From positions 5,805,738 to 5,869,737 of the forward strand of contig OY718808.1 of NCBI GenBank assembly GCA_963070105.1: a stretch of 64,000 bases of DNA. The letters run 5' to 3'. The stretch is from Litomosoides sigmodontis. Taxonomy: Eukaryota > Nematoda > Chromadorea > Rhabditida > Onchocercidae. Positions 31,442 through 44,100 of the stretch are shown here, piece after piece (the stretch's first letter is position 1; every line of letters begins with the position of its first letter). The notes below the pieces were generated by a model that saw only the letters and a list, made by a program, of their open reading frames with translations, was not told where the DNA came from and ran no database searches. Made by a program: the position numbers and the translations under genes.

Positions 31442-32283
31442 TAAAGAATTTTATTTTTCATGCCAACGCCGATCGACGACATTAACCACGGAGTGAAACA
31501 ATCTGACAGAATTCATTGCATTTCGCACCACCGTATCGTTCAAGAGTCAAATAGCGAAATCTTCATAACTCCGTAGATGGCGGTGACGTGGTCACTGCGA
31601 TAGCTTGCCATGCAGCAGTTTCCTCATGTTTCGTTACGCACTTTTACTGTTGCGGTGCGAAATGAAGTGGAAAACCCCAAAACCGTACGCCGTATCTTCA
31701 ACAAAAAGTTCCGTCATAACTTGTACCGACCTCGGTGATGTCAGTCGTCCCTCGTGACACACAAACCAGCACACTGAGCCATCCAGGCGACGCACGTCCG
31801 TTCTCCTTCGGAGATTAAAACACGTTTGATCTAAGATATACCATTGATATTTCACAGTCTCAAATGTGTCATTATGCTGAACTGAGCATGAAAATTGAAA
31901 TTAAAGCGAGTGTTACGGCCCAGGCAGTTGATTGAACCGATGTCTACTCCTTTTGTTTCACGTCGAAATCAATAAATTTATATGTGCCGCATGGGTTCTC
32001 TATTTTTTTTCGTTGTTTTTACCATAACTGGCAGTAAGTCTTCGTTTGGTGTAGAGTAGCTGGGCACAAACCTGTATTTCTCTCAACAAAGGTTGGCCTG
32101 TAATAATTTCGCATGCTATTTGATTTATTAGCTCAACTAATCATTATGAACCGAAGAATTTCTAATATTTTGTCATGGAGCAATAAACATTGTTCATAGG
32201 AATGAAAGACATGTTTTATTTCTTCACTAGATGGCGATCACTTCATAATTATTTTTGTGACAAGTCCTTTGTGCAACGAACTT

Positions 32284-32291
32284 CTCTCCAG
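32284..32291 (+). promoter_or_regulatory. Candidate trans-splice acceptor of the IST1 gene
   Basis: Pyrimidine-rich TTCTCTCCAG ends eight bases before the IST1 start codon at 32300. The position fits spliced-leader addition. No donor is evident just upstream. Confidence 0.45.
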
Positions 32292-32299
32292 GAGAGGAC

Positions 32300-34733
32300 A
32301 TGTCGATTAGTTGGGGAACACAATACTCGAAGCTGAAAACTAATCTTCGTTTGGCAATTAATCGTTTGAAATTATTGGAAAAGAAGAAAACTGAGATGGC
32401 AATGAAATCACGCACCGAAATTGCTGATTTCATTTCAAGTGCGTTTTGAACATCAAAATATTTTTTGTTCTCCATGAGCTTGTGGAGTATTCGGAATTCT
32501 GAGCTATGATTAGAAACAAATTACATCACATTATTTCTGTACAGAAGTATGCGTCACGCACCCTTATCCTTTTTTATTGATGGCTCGCTAACTAACTGTT
32601 GTATTTTTAAAAATACAGAAGTTGATACAGTTACATACTTTGGGAAATATGTTTCAGCTATTAAGATATGAATCGGAGCTTTTCTCCTCTAATTATGGCA
32701 GACGTATTTAAACTATTTGTGAAAAAGCTGTTTACGATGAAAGTATCACATGACGTCCATCATGTGATCTTTTTGTTGTACTTGGAATTACTAACCGGTT
32801 TTTTTTTGAATAAGATGGGCATTTTCAAGTGAATTAGGCATTCCATCAATATGTATTTCAGATCACAAGGAAGACCGCGCTCGCATTCGAGTAGAACATA
32901 TCATAAGAGAAGATTTTCTTGTCGAAGCGTACGAGTTGCTGGAAATGTATTGCGATCTTGTTTTGGCAAGATTTGGTCTTATACAGCAAATTAAGTATGT
33001 ATTATTTAGTGATTTCCATCTTCTTATCTCTATCCGCAGATTGATTACAACGAAAAATATTACAGGCAGCTTGACGATGGAATTGCCGAGGCCGTAATTA
33101 ATATTATATGGGCTGCTCCTCGTGTGGCAACAGATGTTAGTGAATTCAAGGTAACGATATATCTTTATTGGAATAAGCTTTCGCGAGAATTTCTTAGAGG
33201 TTCTCACTTAACTTCCTCTGACACCTTATTTCTGCTACAAATTTATGCGTCAGAGTTGGTTTTTTTATTTGGTTTTGACTTGAAACGCTTTCAAATTTTA
33301 GGTGATTAATGACCAACTAACCATGAAATATGGAAAAGCCTTTGCTGAGGCAGCTCGCAATAACCAGCTAGAGTACCCTGCGAAAGTATCGCCAAAACTC
33401 ATAGCTAAGCTAAGTGTACAAGCTCCTCCGAAGCTTTTAGTTGAACGGTGTGATTTCGTTCTATTCTTAAAAGGGGAAGCAAAAAATTTCATTTAAAGCC
33501 ATTAAAGTCATCTTGTGATTTAAGATGTAACGATATCTGCATTAAAGAAAAGTTCCAACTTAAGTTTTCCAGATATATGATTGAAATTGCAAAATGTGCA
33601 GGAATACCATTTACACCTGACCCAAATGTTATGCGCGAAGATGAAGTTGCTGCTGCTGAACAGATGTTAATTGACTTTAAAAATCAAGGCGGGGTGAAGT
33701 TTTTTATCTTTCTAATACATGGTGTGTCAGGTTTGCAAGATATATATCTCTTTTGTTTAGAAATTATTTTTGAGCAATTTACTGCGACACTCGTTTAATT
33801 AAATTATCTTCAGCAAGGTTATGGCTGGATGTATCCCGATAGCAATGGTCCAGATGATAAAAAGCCGCCTTCGCCACCACCGAATAACGGATCTGGTTAG
33901 CGGGTGCTTTCTTAATGCTTTGAATATTATATGTTTAATTGAAGTAATTTGAAAATCATTTTTTGCAAATATTGTTAATAATGCGAATGGTAGACCAATT
34001 TTTTAGTGTGCTCTCCCGGACCACCACCACCTCCTCCTGCTGGATTCAAAGGTGCTTTCGGTGGAAGTGATAAGGAAAGTTTTCCAGCTTCTGCGCCAGT
34101 TTCAGACCAAACTAATTATGGCGCTTGCAATTATCCTTGTCTTAATCCGGTATTTTTTTTTTGCACAATTCATTGTATAATAAGCATAAGAGGAATAATT
34201 CATGCGCAAATTTTGGTTTTTTTTCTTGTTTTCTGCTAACATATGTTTATTGCTCAAACTTGAGCTACCGCTACTGATTCAATAAGTTTTGATGAAGTAT
34301 TTCACGCTTGCTTTTAATTCTATTACAAACGGTAAGTTTGTAAGAAAATTAAATACGTTTTATAGATAAATGATTCATCGGGAAACATCAAAATCAAGCC
34401 GAATACATCACCAGGAGTTCCATCGGCTCCTCCTACAGATGCTAATTCAGTCCATCCAAAAATAAATCTTGATGGTTAGTTATATGCCTTGTTTTGTCTT
34501 TTTAATAAGAGAAGCCTAAAAAAGAGTTTTTGCTTTACTACGAAATGAATGCAATGGTCATTACAGCCTCAGAATTCCCTGAACCACCAACTGATTTTCC
34601 GGAAATGCCTGATCCACCAGTCCTCTCATCAGCGAAAACTAGTAACGAACAACAGTTGGATATCAATGATGAACTTGATTTTGAGGATCTGGCTAAACGC
34701 TTTGATATGTTAAAGAAGAAAAATGTCAAATAA
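32300..34733 (+). CDS. IST1 homologue (ESCRT-III associated), nine exons, 374 aa
   Basis: Cytoplasmic regulator of ESCRT-III and VPS4 in multivesicular body sorting and cytokinetic abscission. Exons: 32300-32438, 32862-32994, 33066-33150, 33302-33447, 33573-33693, 33814-33895, 34007-34149, 34366-34474, 34567-34733; 1125 nt in frame. The N-terminal Ist1 helical domain shows LKTNLRLAINRLKLLEKKK, EDRARIRVEHIIREDFLVEA and YELLEMYCDLVLARFGLI. It continues to LSVQAPPKLLVERYMIEIAK. A Pro/Ser-rich linker (SPGPPPPPPAG) follows. The C-terminal LDFEDLAKRFDMLKKKN is the MIT-interacting motif that binds VPS4-type MIT domains. Length matches the family (about 366 aa in human). It is divergent from mog-5 and convergent with the NRPS gene, 416 bases from its stop. 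Confidence 0.95.
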
Positions 34734-34801
34734 ATTTATTTCTTTAAAATATGTTTAAACCGAAATTTCGCTTATTCCACGTTTTTTTGTATTTATATTG
34801 C

Positions 34802-34807
34802 AATAAA
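34802..34807 (+). terminator. AATAAA poly(A) signal of the IST1 gene
   Basis: AATAAA 69 bases after the IST1 stop codon, in a T-rich 3' flank; the best-placed signal for this transcript. Confidence 0.55.
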
Positions 34808-34830
34808 TATTGTTAAGAAGCAAAAAGCAC

Positions 34831-34836
34831 TTTATT
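34831..34836 (-). terminator. AATAAA poly(A) signal, candidate for the NRPS gene
   Basis: Minus-strand AATAAA about 314 bases beyond the NRPS stop codon and 24 bases from the opposing IST1 signal. A nearer variant signal cannot be excluded. Confidence 0.35.
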
Positions 34837-35149
34837 TGCATGATTTAGCAAAATGTAGAGGATCACTGGTAATTCATGGAGAATGTTGAGGGAAGTATGG
34901 AAAGTAAATGGTTACTTCCACGTCGTTTTTCTAATTTAGTGGGTTTCAAAGATTATATTCACGAAATTTCCGAGTTACATTTATCATAATTGGTTGACAA
35001 ACGATGTGCTCCGTATAGGAATTTTAAAAACGAGATAAACATAGATTGTATTTCGAAAAACAAAATTCCAGAAAGTCTGCAAAATTTTATAGATAGTGGT
35101 AGCTAGACAGCACTAGCGGTATTTTAATAAAGTTAGGAAAGACTCGGCG

Positions 35150-38100
35150 TTATTGTCGTTCATTTAGCTTCTGTATAGTTTGTAAGATGATCTCAACAAT
35201 CGTATTGATGTTGCCGTCGTGAAGCATCGTATTATGCGAAAATGGTATGTTTACCATTGTTCGAGAGCAAAGTTTCATCCAACCGTAATCATCGTCATTG
35301 TGAGGAGGTGATTTTAGAAGAGTTACGTGAAGTCGAGGAGAAATTTTCACACTTCTACTTGGGCTGTAAATACGCATCATTTTTAGCAACTCCCACGCGT
35401 TTTCAATCATCGCTTCCAGTAGTTTGCTATCGATTTGCATGCCACCAGTTTGATATTTCAAAATTTTACTGATCTCTTGACAGTGCTGCTCATAAGATGA
35501 TACTTCTATCGAGGATGTGCTACTGCGCCAAAAAGCTGCTCCATCAATTGATACTATTTCATTTATATGGATATCTGAAATAAAGTCACGATTTTCTTTA
35601 TGATGCATAAAAGTTTGAAGTCAGTGACAGTGGTGACGTTGTACGAGTTTCACTACTGAACGAAAATTTCATCATTCTTCTCAACAGATAACTTTCAAAA
35701 TATTGCAAAGAAATTAATTGTTTTATCGGTGAAGTTAGAAAATTTATAAACCTGAACTGGTCAATAAGAGGTTACCTTCTCGTTGTAGTTGTACGGCACA
35801 CTGATAAGCCAGAATAGCACCAAACGATGCACCAATGAATATGCGCGTTTTTGCTTTGAATAAGTGACCACGCAAATCGTTTACGTATTTGGAACATAAA
35901 CATTCGATGGAATGGTAAAATTTGGGATCCCTTGAACAACTTCGAGAAAAACTATCAGGGTGTTCAACGCCGATTATTCTGAATGGACCAGACAGCCTTC
36001 TTATCAGTTGACGTATCATCGGCGCATATGTCCATGTTACGCCACCAACGAGTGCATGGAAAAAAACAATTATCCCACTGCTTGCAACATTAATGTGTGA
36101 TTCGCTATGATGAAACAATCGAACTGTCGTCTGATTTTCGTACGTTTGTAGATTTTCCATCTCTTCAGCAATGTCAAGCTGTTGTGACGTAAGATGGTTA
36201 TTTCTTTCAGATTCGCAGTTCACGAATTTAACTCTCTTGCTTGGAGGAAGATGACGGCTGGTGATAAGTCGCTTTTGCAGCAAGCTGCTTAGTTCTGTGA
36301 ATGTGCTGTGCGTGAATATTTCGTCAAGTTCAATACGAATTTCCAAATCTGATTCAATAAGATGTCTTAATTTGAGAGTAAGCAGTGATGTTCCACCTTC
36401 CAGGAAGAAATCATCGTCCTTTCCAATCCATTTTTTCTTCAAACATTTACTCCAAATTCTTCTCAACTTCCAGTCAATAATATTTGCTTCATAATTATTT
36501 GTGAAGGATTGAGAAGAGTGTTTCATGATTACTTCATTACCACTTTCTCTGAGCTTTATTTCATCTTTCGCGATCTCTTGAAAGTTAGAATTAGCTGACA
36601 TTTGTTGTAGGAAAGAAATCATTCGTTGACGCAGCGCCAAGATACGTTTGCTACTATTTCTGCCACTTTTCATTCTAATTCTACAACAGTAGCAGCTTTT
36701 TACACAGTCAATTTCAATTTCAATTTCGTGCATGCAGTCAATTGGAGCTTGAGTTTCCCCCTTCCCTAGTGCTGATTCCTGATTTTCTTCCAATCTGTAG
36801 CGAAAATTAAAAAATACAGTCTTATAAAGACGATTTACCAATTCATTATCCGATAATTTCAGTTTTTTCAGTTTAATTCGAATTAGTTTTATAAGTGCAA
36901 TAAGCGGAATCTTGTCGAATTGACGGACCTCGTTAATTGCTCTGTTTATATTCTCGACACATTTCTTCATAAATCTTGCATATGTAGTTGTAGAAGAAGT
37001 TTGCTGATCGGTTAGGATCGCTTGGATTGGATTCGTAGAGCTATGCGCAGCACTTCTGGAAGCGCTACTGACAATATCGGCTTCCTCTAAAGGGATCTGT
37101 GTACTGTTTATCAATAAGTAGTTGAGAAAATTGCCTATAATATTGCTTGTTTTGAAGGAGCGATTAGCGATCGGTACATTTACAATTAGTTGATTTGTTC
37201 CAGACAGTTCGTGTAACGATGAAGTGAGTGAACTGAGGAAAGCCACAAAAGGAGTAATTTCAAAGAATTCGCAAATTTTTTCAATCTTTTTCACTTCGAA
37301 ATGAAACTCTGTTTCCGAATACTTCCTAAAATTCGTGCATTCCGAGTATTTATCTACTACTTTCTCGATAATCCCAAAGTCTGAATTCCTATCTACCCGA
37401 TCAAACTGGCTTATCTGATTTTCGTTCATTTCCCAGTTTTCCAAAATTTTATTGTAATTTCGATCATTTGTGATCCATCCTACAATTTCATCGGCGTATT
37501 TATCTGCTAGCTCTTCCAAAAACTGCTTTTGTTCAAACTGTTCAATAGAGTATTCGGCGTATGTAAACAGCAATTTTGAATTACCGTTGAATTGCTTGTT
37601 TTTTGCAACTTCCCGGTAGAGAGCTCTTAAATCATTCTCCAGAAGACCCGTCGACCACGCATCGCTAATGATATGATTAATTCGGAGTATGACGGTGTAA
37701 GTTGCGTCGCCGGTTGCTTCAACTGCGCATAAAATTGGCGGTTCACACTTGAGATCTGTTTCCTCGGCCTGAAGTATTTTTATCTTTTCCGCAATTGCAT
37801 CGTTATCACTGATCGCTGATGTCGCAGTGGAAGAGCTACCCCGTAGAACATTGCTGTAAAAATAAGCTTCTGTTCCAGAAAGTATTTCCTGGCGTGCATC
37901 GCAGTTCTGCCCGGGAAAAATTGTTCGAAGCGAAGGTTGTCGTAAAATTAGGCGCAGGAAAGACAATTGCAAATATCGCAGGCTCAATGATGCATCAAAT
38001 TTCTGTACGAATATGAGTTCATAATAGCGACGCTGTTTCGTTTCATTTAAGAATTGGAATTGTTGCTGCTGGAAGCTTAGCGGAATGTCATGAAAATTGA

Positions 38101-41100
38101 AAGCTTTATTGTTTTTCCTGCTGAAGTCTTGAATCTCATAAATTCTCCCACTACCAGCTCCTTCATCAGAATGCAAAATGTACTGCGACAGTCGGCTCAC
38201 TGTCCGATAGCGAAAAATGCTACTTACATCAATGCAATTTGTGAGATTAGTCTCTATTAATTCGGTAAGCCTCGCCGCCGAAAATGAATTCCCGCCGGCT
38301 GCGAAAAAGTCGTCATTCACCGTAATATTGTCATTGCCAAGAACATTCCGGAAGAATTCAAGCAGTTTCTGTGCAATACTGTTTTCCGGTTCTGTGTGCT
38401 TGAAATGCTGGTGACTTTCAGAATCTGTTAGTGCTTCTAAAGTCGCAATATCAATTTTTGCATTTCTGGTAAGTGGATATTGATTTAGGGAGTGGTACTG
38501 AGTTGGTACCATGTAATACGGCAAGTGCTCTAACATGAACTGTCGTACAGTATCGGGACGGAATCGGATCTCCGCCAAATCTGACAAAATAACAAATGCC
38601 ATAAGCTGCTGCTGTCCACCTATTGATTTTGGGATCACTTTCGCAGATTTGATTTGTGGATGCCGACAAAGAATGGTTTCAATTTCGTTGAGGTCAATGC
38701 GATAGCCACGAATCTTCACTTGCTTGTCATATCGCCCTAGGAAAAGGATGTTGTTATTTGGTTGTAGACGAACCATATCTCTGGTAGCAAAGCTACGACA
38801 AGCACCCATTACCTTGTTTTCTTCCTCGGTACTTCCCGGTGTTGCAATATAACCCCGCATGATCCCAGTTCCCGTGATGCATAATTCGCCCACTCCCATT
38901 TCCGTTACAACCTCTCCACAGAGATTTCGTATTGTCGTAGCAACGTTTACTATTGCACCACCGATATTATTCGCTTTGTCAAACAGTTTCATTCTTTTAG
39001 TCAAAGCGTAAGCTGTCGTTTCAGTTGGCCCGTAGTTCTGAATTACATTTACACCTGATTTTAACGCGCATTCCAAAACTCTTCTGCTTGCACTCTCAGC
39101 TCCAGTTATCCAGTACCTTAGATGTCTCAGCTCCCCAACTTCCTGATCCGTAAAGGTATTCACTAAGCCAGGAAACAGCAGTGCGTGAGTAATTCTTCCG
39201 TGTCGTACATCATCCAAAAATTTACGTGGCATGAAAAAATCTTCACGCAGAAGCAAGGCAGCACCATTAATGAATGCCATGGTAATTTCCAGAACACTAT
39301 TATCGAATGTAAAGTTCGTAAACTGATAGACGCAATCTCCAGTCTCCATCCAGAAATCTCGAGTACACGCTATAGCCATGTTGAGAAGGCCACGTTGACC
39401 AATTGCTACACCCTTAGGCTTTCCTGTAGTTCCCGACGTAAATATCACATAAGCTATATCATTCGATGTATTTCGTTGATGTATTGGATAGTGCAAGGAT
39501 TTCTCGTCAAATTTCATGCTAGTTAGGCTGATTTCCGACATGTCTCGAAATGAGAAACTGCTTGAATGTTGAAATTGTTCATCAACAGTGATGTAGAACG
39601 CGGCGCTCATTTGCTCCAAGATACTCAGGATTCGCTTGGCTGGAGTTGTGGAATCTATGGGGAGATAAGCAGCTCCAGCAATGATAATTGCCAAGCACGT
39701 TATCAGTGTTTCCACGCTGTTACGAGCAATAACCGGAATCACTGCATCAGCTCGCAATGTACAGCCTGTTATTTGTGCTACCTTCTCCTGTATAATTCTC
39801 GCGGTTCGGTGGATTAGTCTAATTAGAGTGCGATAGCTAATGCTTTTGCTACTTCCAATTACAGCTATCTTACCTTCCACACAACGGCTCGCCACGAAAG
39901 CTTCTCGAAGCAAATTCTGATAGCTGAATGTTGGACAGTCGCGCTTCTCGAGGCCTTTTTCACAGTCCTTTCTTTTCACAAAACCTCCTTCACTTTCACT
40001 TAACGCCATCCTTTCCTTCGCTTGCATACCAAATTCTCCATCGCTTTTCACTCTCAAATGCTCTCTCGCAAAGATAACGCCACTACGTCTTCCCTCACGT
40101 TCCATCTCGCCATTCCTCGCAATAACCTTTTCCATTCTGTGAATTGTCTTAGCCCATTCATCGAGTGTTATACTCATCGATTCGTCATAAAAAAGGTGGT
40201 GTTTGTACTCAATTTTCGCAATAACATCTTCGTGATGCTTCGTGAGAAATAACGTCAAAATGCACTTCGTAAATTCAGAATTATCGCTTAAAATCTGACA
40301 GCAACGATCGGAGTGTTCCTCGAAGTTGTTGACAATCATCACGTCAGCGAAGTTGGAAATTCCGTACTTTCCGCATAGTTTCCCCATCTCCTCGGTAGAG
40401 ATGTCAGCGTTTACATAAGCATCCGCTAAACTTCTAGCAACGTGGCGAATTAGATCCTCGTCGTTCCTGTAGCTCAGACTGATCACAACTGGCAGAAGAT
40501 TGGTACACATCCCGACGCACTGTTGCGCGTTAGAATCACGCATATCTATTGGGCATGAAATAGTTACCTTAGAATTCTGCTTTATTATTCTTGACAGTAC
40601 CTTAGTGAATGCAGCAAGCTGCACGACGAACGGTGTGCAGCAGCGTTGCTTAGCTACTCTCACAATCAAACTGTTAAGATTTTTGAAATTTCTGCAAATA
40701 AATTTACATCTGTTACTGCTTGAAGTAGTAGCAATTGCTTTTTCAGAATGGAAATTTATGCCTTCTGTGTCTCTCAAAGTTTCAGACCAGAATCGTTGCA
40801 CTTCAGCACGACGTTCCCGGAATCGGTGCTCAATTCTCCTACTGAATTGAGCGAAATTGCCATCTTTCATTGTGATCTGTATATCTTTGAAGTAGTTATT
40901 GTGTAGCTCGTCGGCTATTATAGACAGTGACTTTCCATCACAAACGACATGACTTATTTTAAAATGAAATTCATGCCGCTCATCATTAAACAGTTCTTTC
41001 TTGCTACCGCCGATCAACCAGCAAAGAAGTGGTATTGCGTGAAAAGGATTCGGTGTTGTCGGAACTTCCCGCTCAATGCCAGTCACTCGTGGTGTTACGT

Positions 41101-44100
41101 AAACTTCCGTACCAGAATGGACTTCCTGATAAAAATCATTGTCCTGATGGAGGAATGTTGTGCGAAGTGCGGAATGATGCATTATTATTAGATTTAGCGA
41201 ATGTCTTAGTTTTCGTAAATTTACAGATTTCAAGACTATTGAAAAGCCCGTCTGATAAGCTTTGATATTATCGACAACTTCAGCATCACTAGCAACGGCT
41301 GTAGTGACGAAAGAAGTGGAAGTTACTCCTTTTATCGCCTCGTTGTAATACATCTTGACCAAAGACTCCTGAAGCGGACATACACGAATTTTTAACTTTT
41401 CATTTGCCGTCATCAAGACTACCGACTTTTGCTCTTTCCATATGTGTTCCGCAAGTTCTCTGACCGTTTGATATTTGAAAATTGCTTGTGGTGGACACTG
41501 ATAGCTGACTTGTTGCTCTATTTTATAGCACATAGTTGGAATGAGTAAGGAATGACCACCTATAGCAAAAAAATTGTCAAAAATTGAAACTGTTGGATTT
41601 TCTAAGACTTCCTTCCAGATGCCAAGCAATGTTTCTTCCAGCATCCAATTCATCGCCATCTTACCTTGACTTTCGGTCATATCTTCTGGTTTACCATTTT
41701 TGAGTATTGATTTTCCGACACTGACTAATTTAGAGGATTCTAGAATGCATTTTACGTTGACAGAACGACTGGATAGTACTTGAGAAGCCATTTGAACAAA
41801 TAGTTCCATGTCATGCTTTATCTTTAAATCACTATACTTCTCACTTCTGTACTCCACCAACATCTCAATACCGTCCTCGAACTCAGTAAAATACCATGCT
41901 TGATCGAATTTTGCATATTTTGCGCCAATTTCTTCGATAACCGTCTCAACTCCATCAATGTTTGGTAATTTTATTGCGGAGGCGTTTTGTACAACAAAGG
42001 AAATCTGATATGCTTCTGTGCTAGCTGTGCCGTCCCGTTTTGGGTTTAGCTTCTGAATAATGTAGTGGAAAGGAATGTGCTGGAATTGGAGAGCTTCAAG
42101 GATATTTTTTTGAAGGTTGTGAATTAATTCAGAGACAGTTGGAAAAGTTGCGTCAATTGGAATAATCACTGTATTGGCAAACAGTCCAACACAGTTCATT
42201 GTGCCGGACGTACGATTCAGTGCAGAAGTCACAACAGCAAAGCAACCTTTCTTCTGCTGTCGTCGACCTGGAAGTTGCACGCGGGCGATGAGGGAAAATA
42301 CGCCTAGCAAGTAAGCAAATAATGTGCATTGTTCTGTCATGCAAAAATGCTTAATTTCAGATAAATTCAAAGGCATTTTTAGCTTAATTACACCATTTCG
42401 CTGGTCAAATTCTTCGTTAGACAGGTCACCTTCAAAGGTTAATGGTGGGAAATTCTGTAATTTCAAGATCATCTCTTGCAGGTCTTTGCATTCTCCTCCC
42501 AATTGTACTCCATCTTCCATCGTTGCACTGCCAGTGTTGGTGCTTCTTAGTGCTGTCCGAAATTTCTCCAGCTCGCTTCGCTGTTTCAAACAAAATTCAG
42601 CGTAACTACAGTCATCGGTGACATCAAAAGAACCGCTATCTCCATTGATAAGTCTATTGTAAAATTTTATAAGATCGTTGGCGAGTATGGCAATCGAACG
42701 GCCATCAACGATTAGATGATCGAGAATCAGCGTGAGTTGTAGATTGCCGGAAGCAGCTATTGCTAGCAAGGGCGTGTGGTATAAATCAGGTAATTCTGAG
42801 CTTTCACCGCAACAAACCATACTTTTATGAATCCCAATGTAGCACTCACTCAAAGATGCTACTTCCTGAATTGTTTTTCCAGCTTTCTGGTGAAACACGG
42901 TGCGTAGAAGTCGATGCTTCCGCACGACGTAGTTCAGGGCAGCGTTCAAAGCCTTAAGCTTTATGTGGCCGTAGAAAGTTAGTGAAAATTGCAGTTTGTA
43001 ACTTTCACGATATTTCTTCCCAAAGCTATAAAGGAATAAAAGCCTTTCCTGCTGTAAACTTACTGGAATATGATAGATTCCCTTATACTTCCAATGTATG
43101 CTTTTGCTTGTGCTCCTACCTTTGCCCGCTAATTCATCAGAATCCTTAGGTGCTACATCAGCAGTGTTTAATAATTGACTGCTTCCTAATTTCCCAGACT
43201 CACTGTGAGTCTGCGACAAATTAAATTTAACTTTTGCTAATTCCAGTTTTGTTGAATTTTTAAGTCCGCTATGATCACCTGTAGGATGACTCACTTTCAA
43301 ACGCTCTAAAATAGCTTTGAAAGACGGTAGCTGAAAAATATCCGGAAGTGAAAGATCCATTCCGGTCTCATGTTTGATGTTTTGGATTGCAATTAAAGCT
43401 TTCAACGAATCGCCACCTACTTCAAAAAATGAGTTGTCCAGTTGAATGGCTTTTCCGGGAAGTAGTGCCGCGAATATTTCCATCACTCGTTTTTCCCACA
43501 GCTCAAAATGGTAATCAGTTCTTAAAGGAATTTTTGCATTTCCGTGCTTTTCAGGCATAGGCAATCGTTTTCGATCAATTTTCCCGTTGACGTTTAGTGG
43601 GAATTGCTGGACAAAAACGTACCGACTTGGAATCATGAAGGTTGGTAGTTTCGTCATCAGATATCCATTCAAACTCTTTACCATCAGTTCTTCCTCCTCC
43701 TCATCCTTCATCGTGACAGTATCGTTGCAAGGAATGACATAAGCAATTAGCAGTTCCGTCTCTCGCAGACAAACAACGCATGCTTTGACTAAATGATGTT
43801 CGCCCAAAATAGCTTCAATTCCAGGAATATCGACTTGCATACCTCGAATTTTCACTTGGAAATCGCTGCGACCATGAAAGAGCAATTCACCAACTGCGCT
43901 TCTTATTTCGGCTAAATCACCGGAGCGGAAGCAACGCTTATCCCGATTCAACAACACTTCGAGTTGTGTAAGATTGCGGTTGATGGGAAATGATGTCTGA
44001 TTCAGTTGCTCGTTCTGGTGATAACCGCGGCTGATACCTACTCCCGAGCTGTGGCAAATCCCAGTAACGCCCTGTTCGCATAGGCTTTCATCACTATCAC

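Larger units (their letters stand above)
31432..32299. promoter_or_regulatory. Shared divergent promoter region of mog-5 and IST1
   Basis: 868 bases between two divergent start codons. The middle (about 31480-31920) is richer in G+C and CG dinucleotides than the surrounding DNA and carries a 73-codon minus-strand open frame lacking an ATG start. I treat it as a shared control region for two housekeeping genes. No specific factor site is claimed. Confidence 0.45.
34734..35149. other. Tail-to-tail interval between IST1 and the NRPS gene
   Basis: 416 bases between the two stop codons. It carries AATAAA for the plus gene (34802-34807) and AATAAA on the minus strand (34836-34831) for the NRPS gene, so the two 3' UTRs probably meet or overlap near 34815-34825. 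No other feature seen. Confidence 0.5.
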
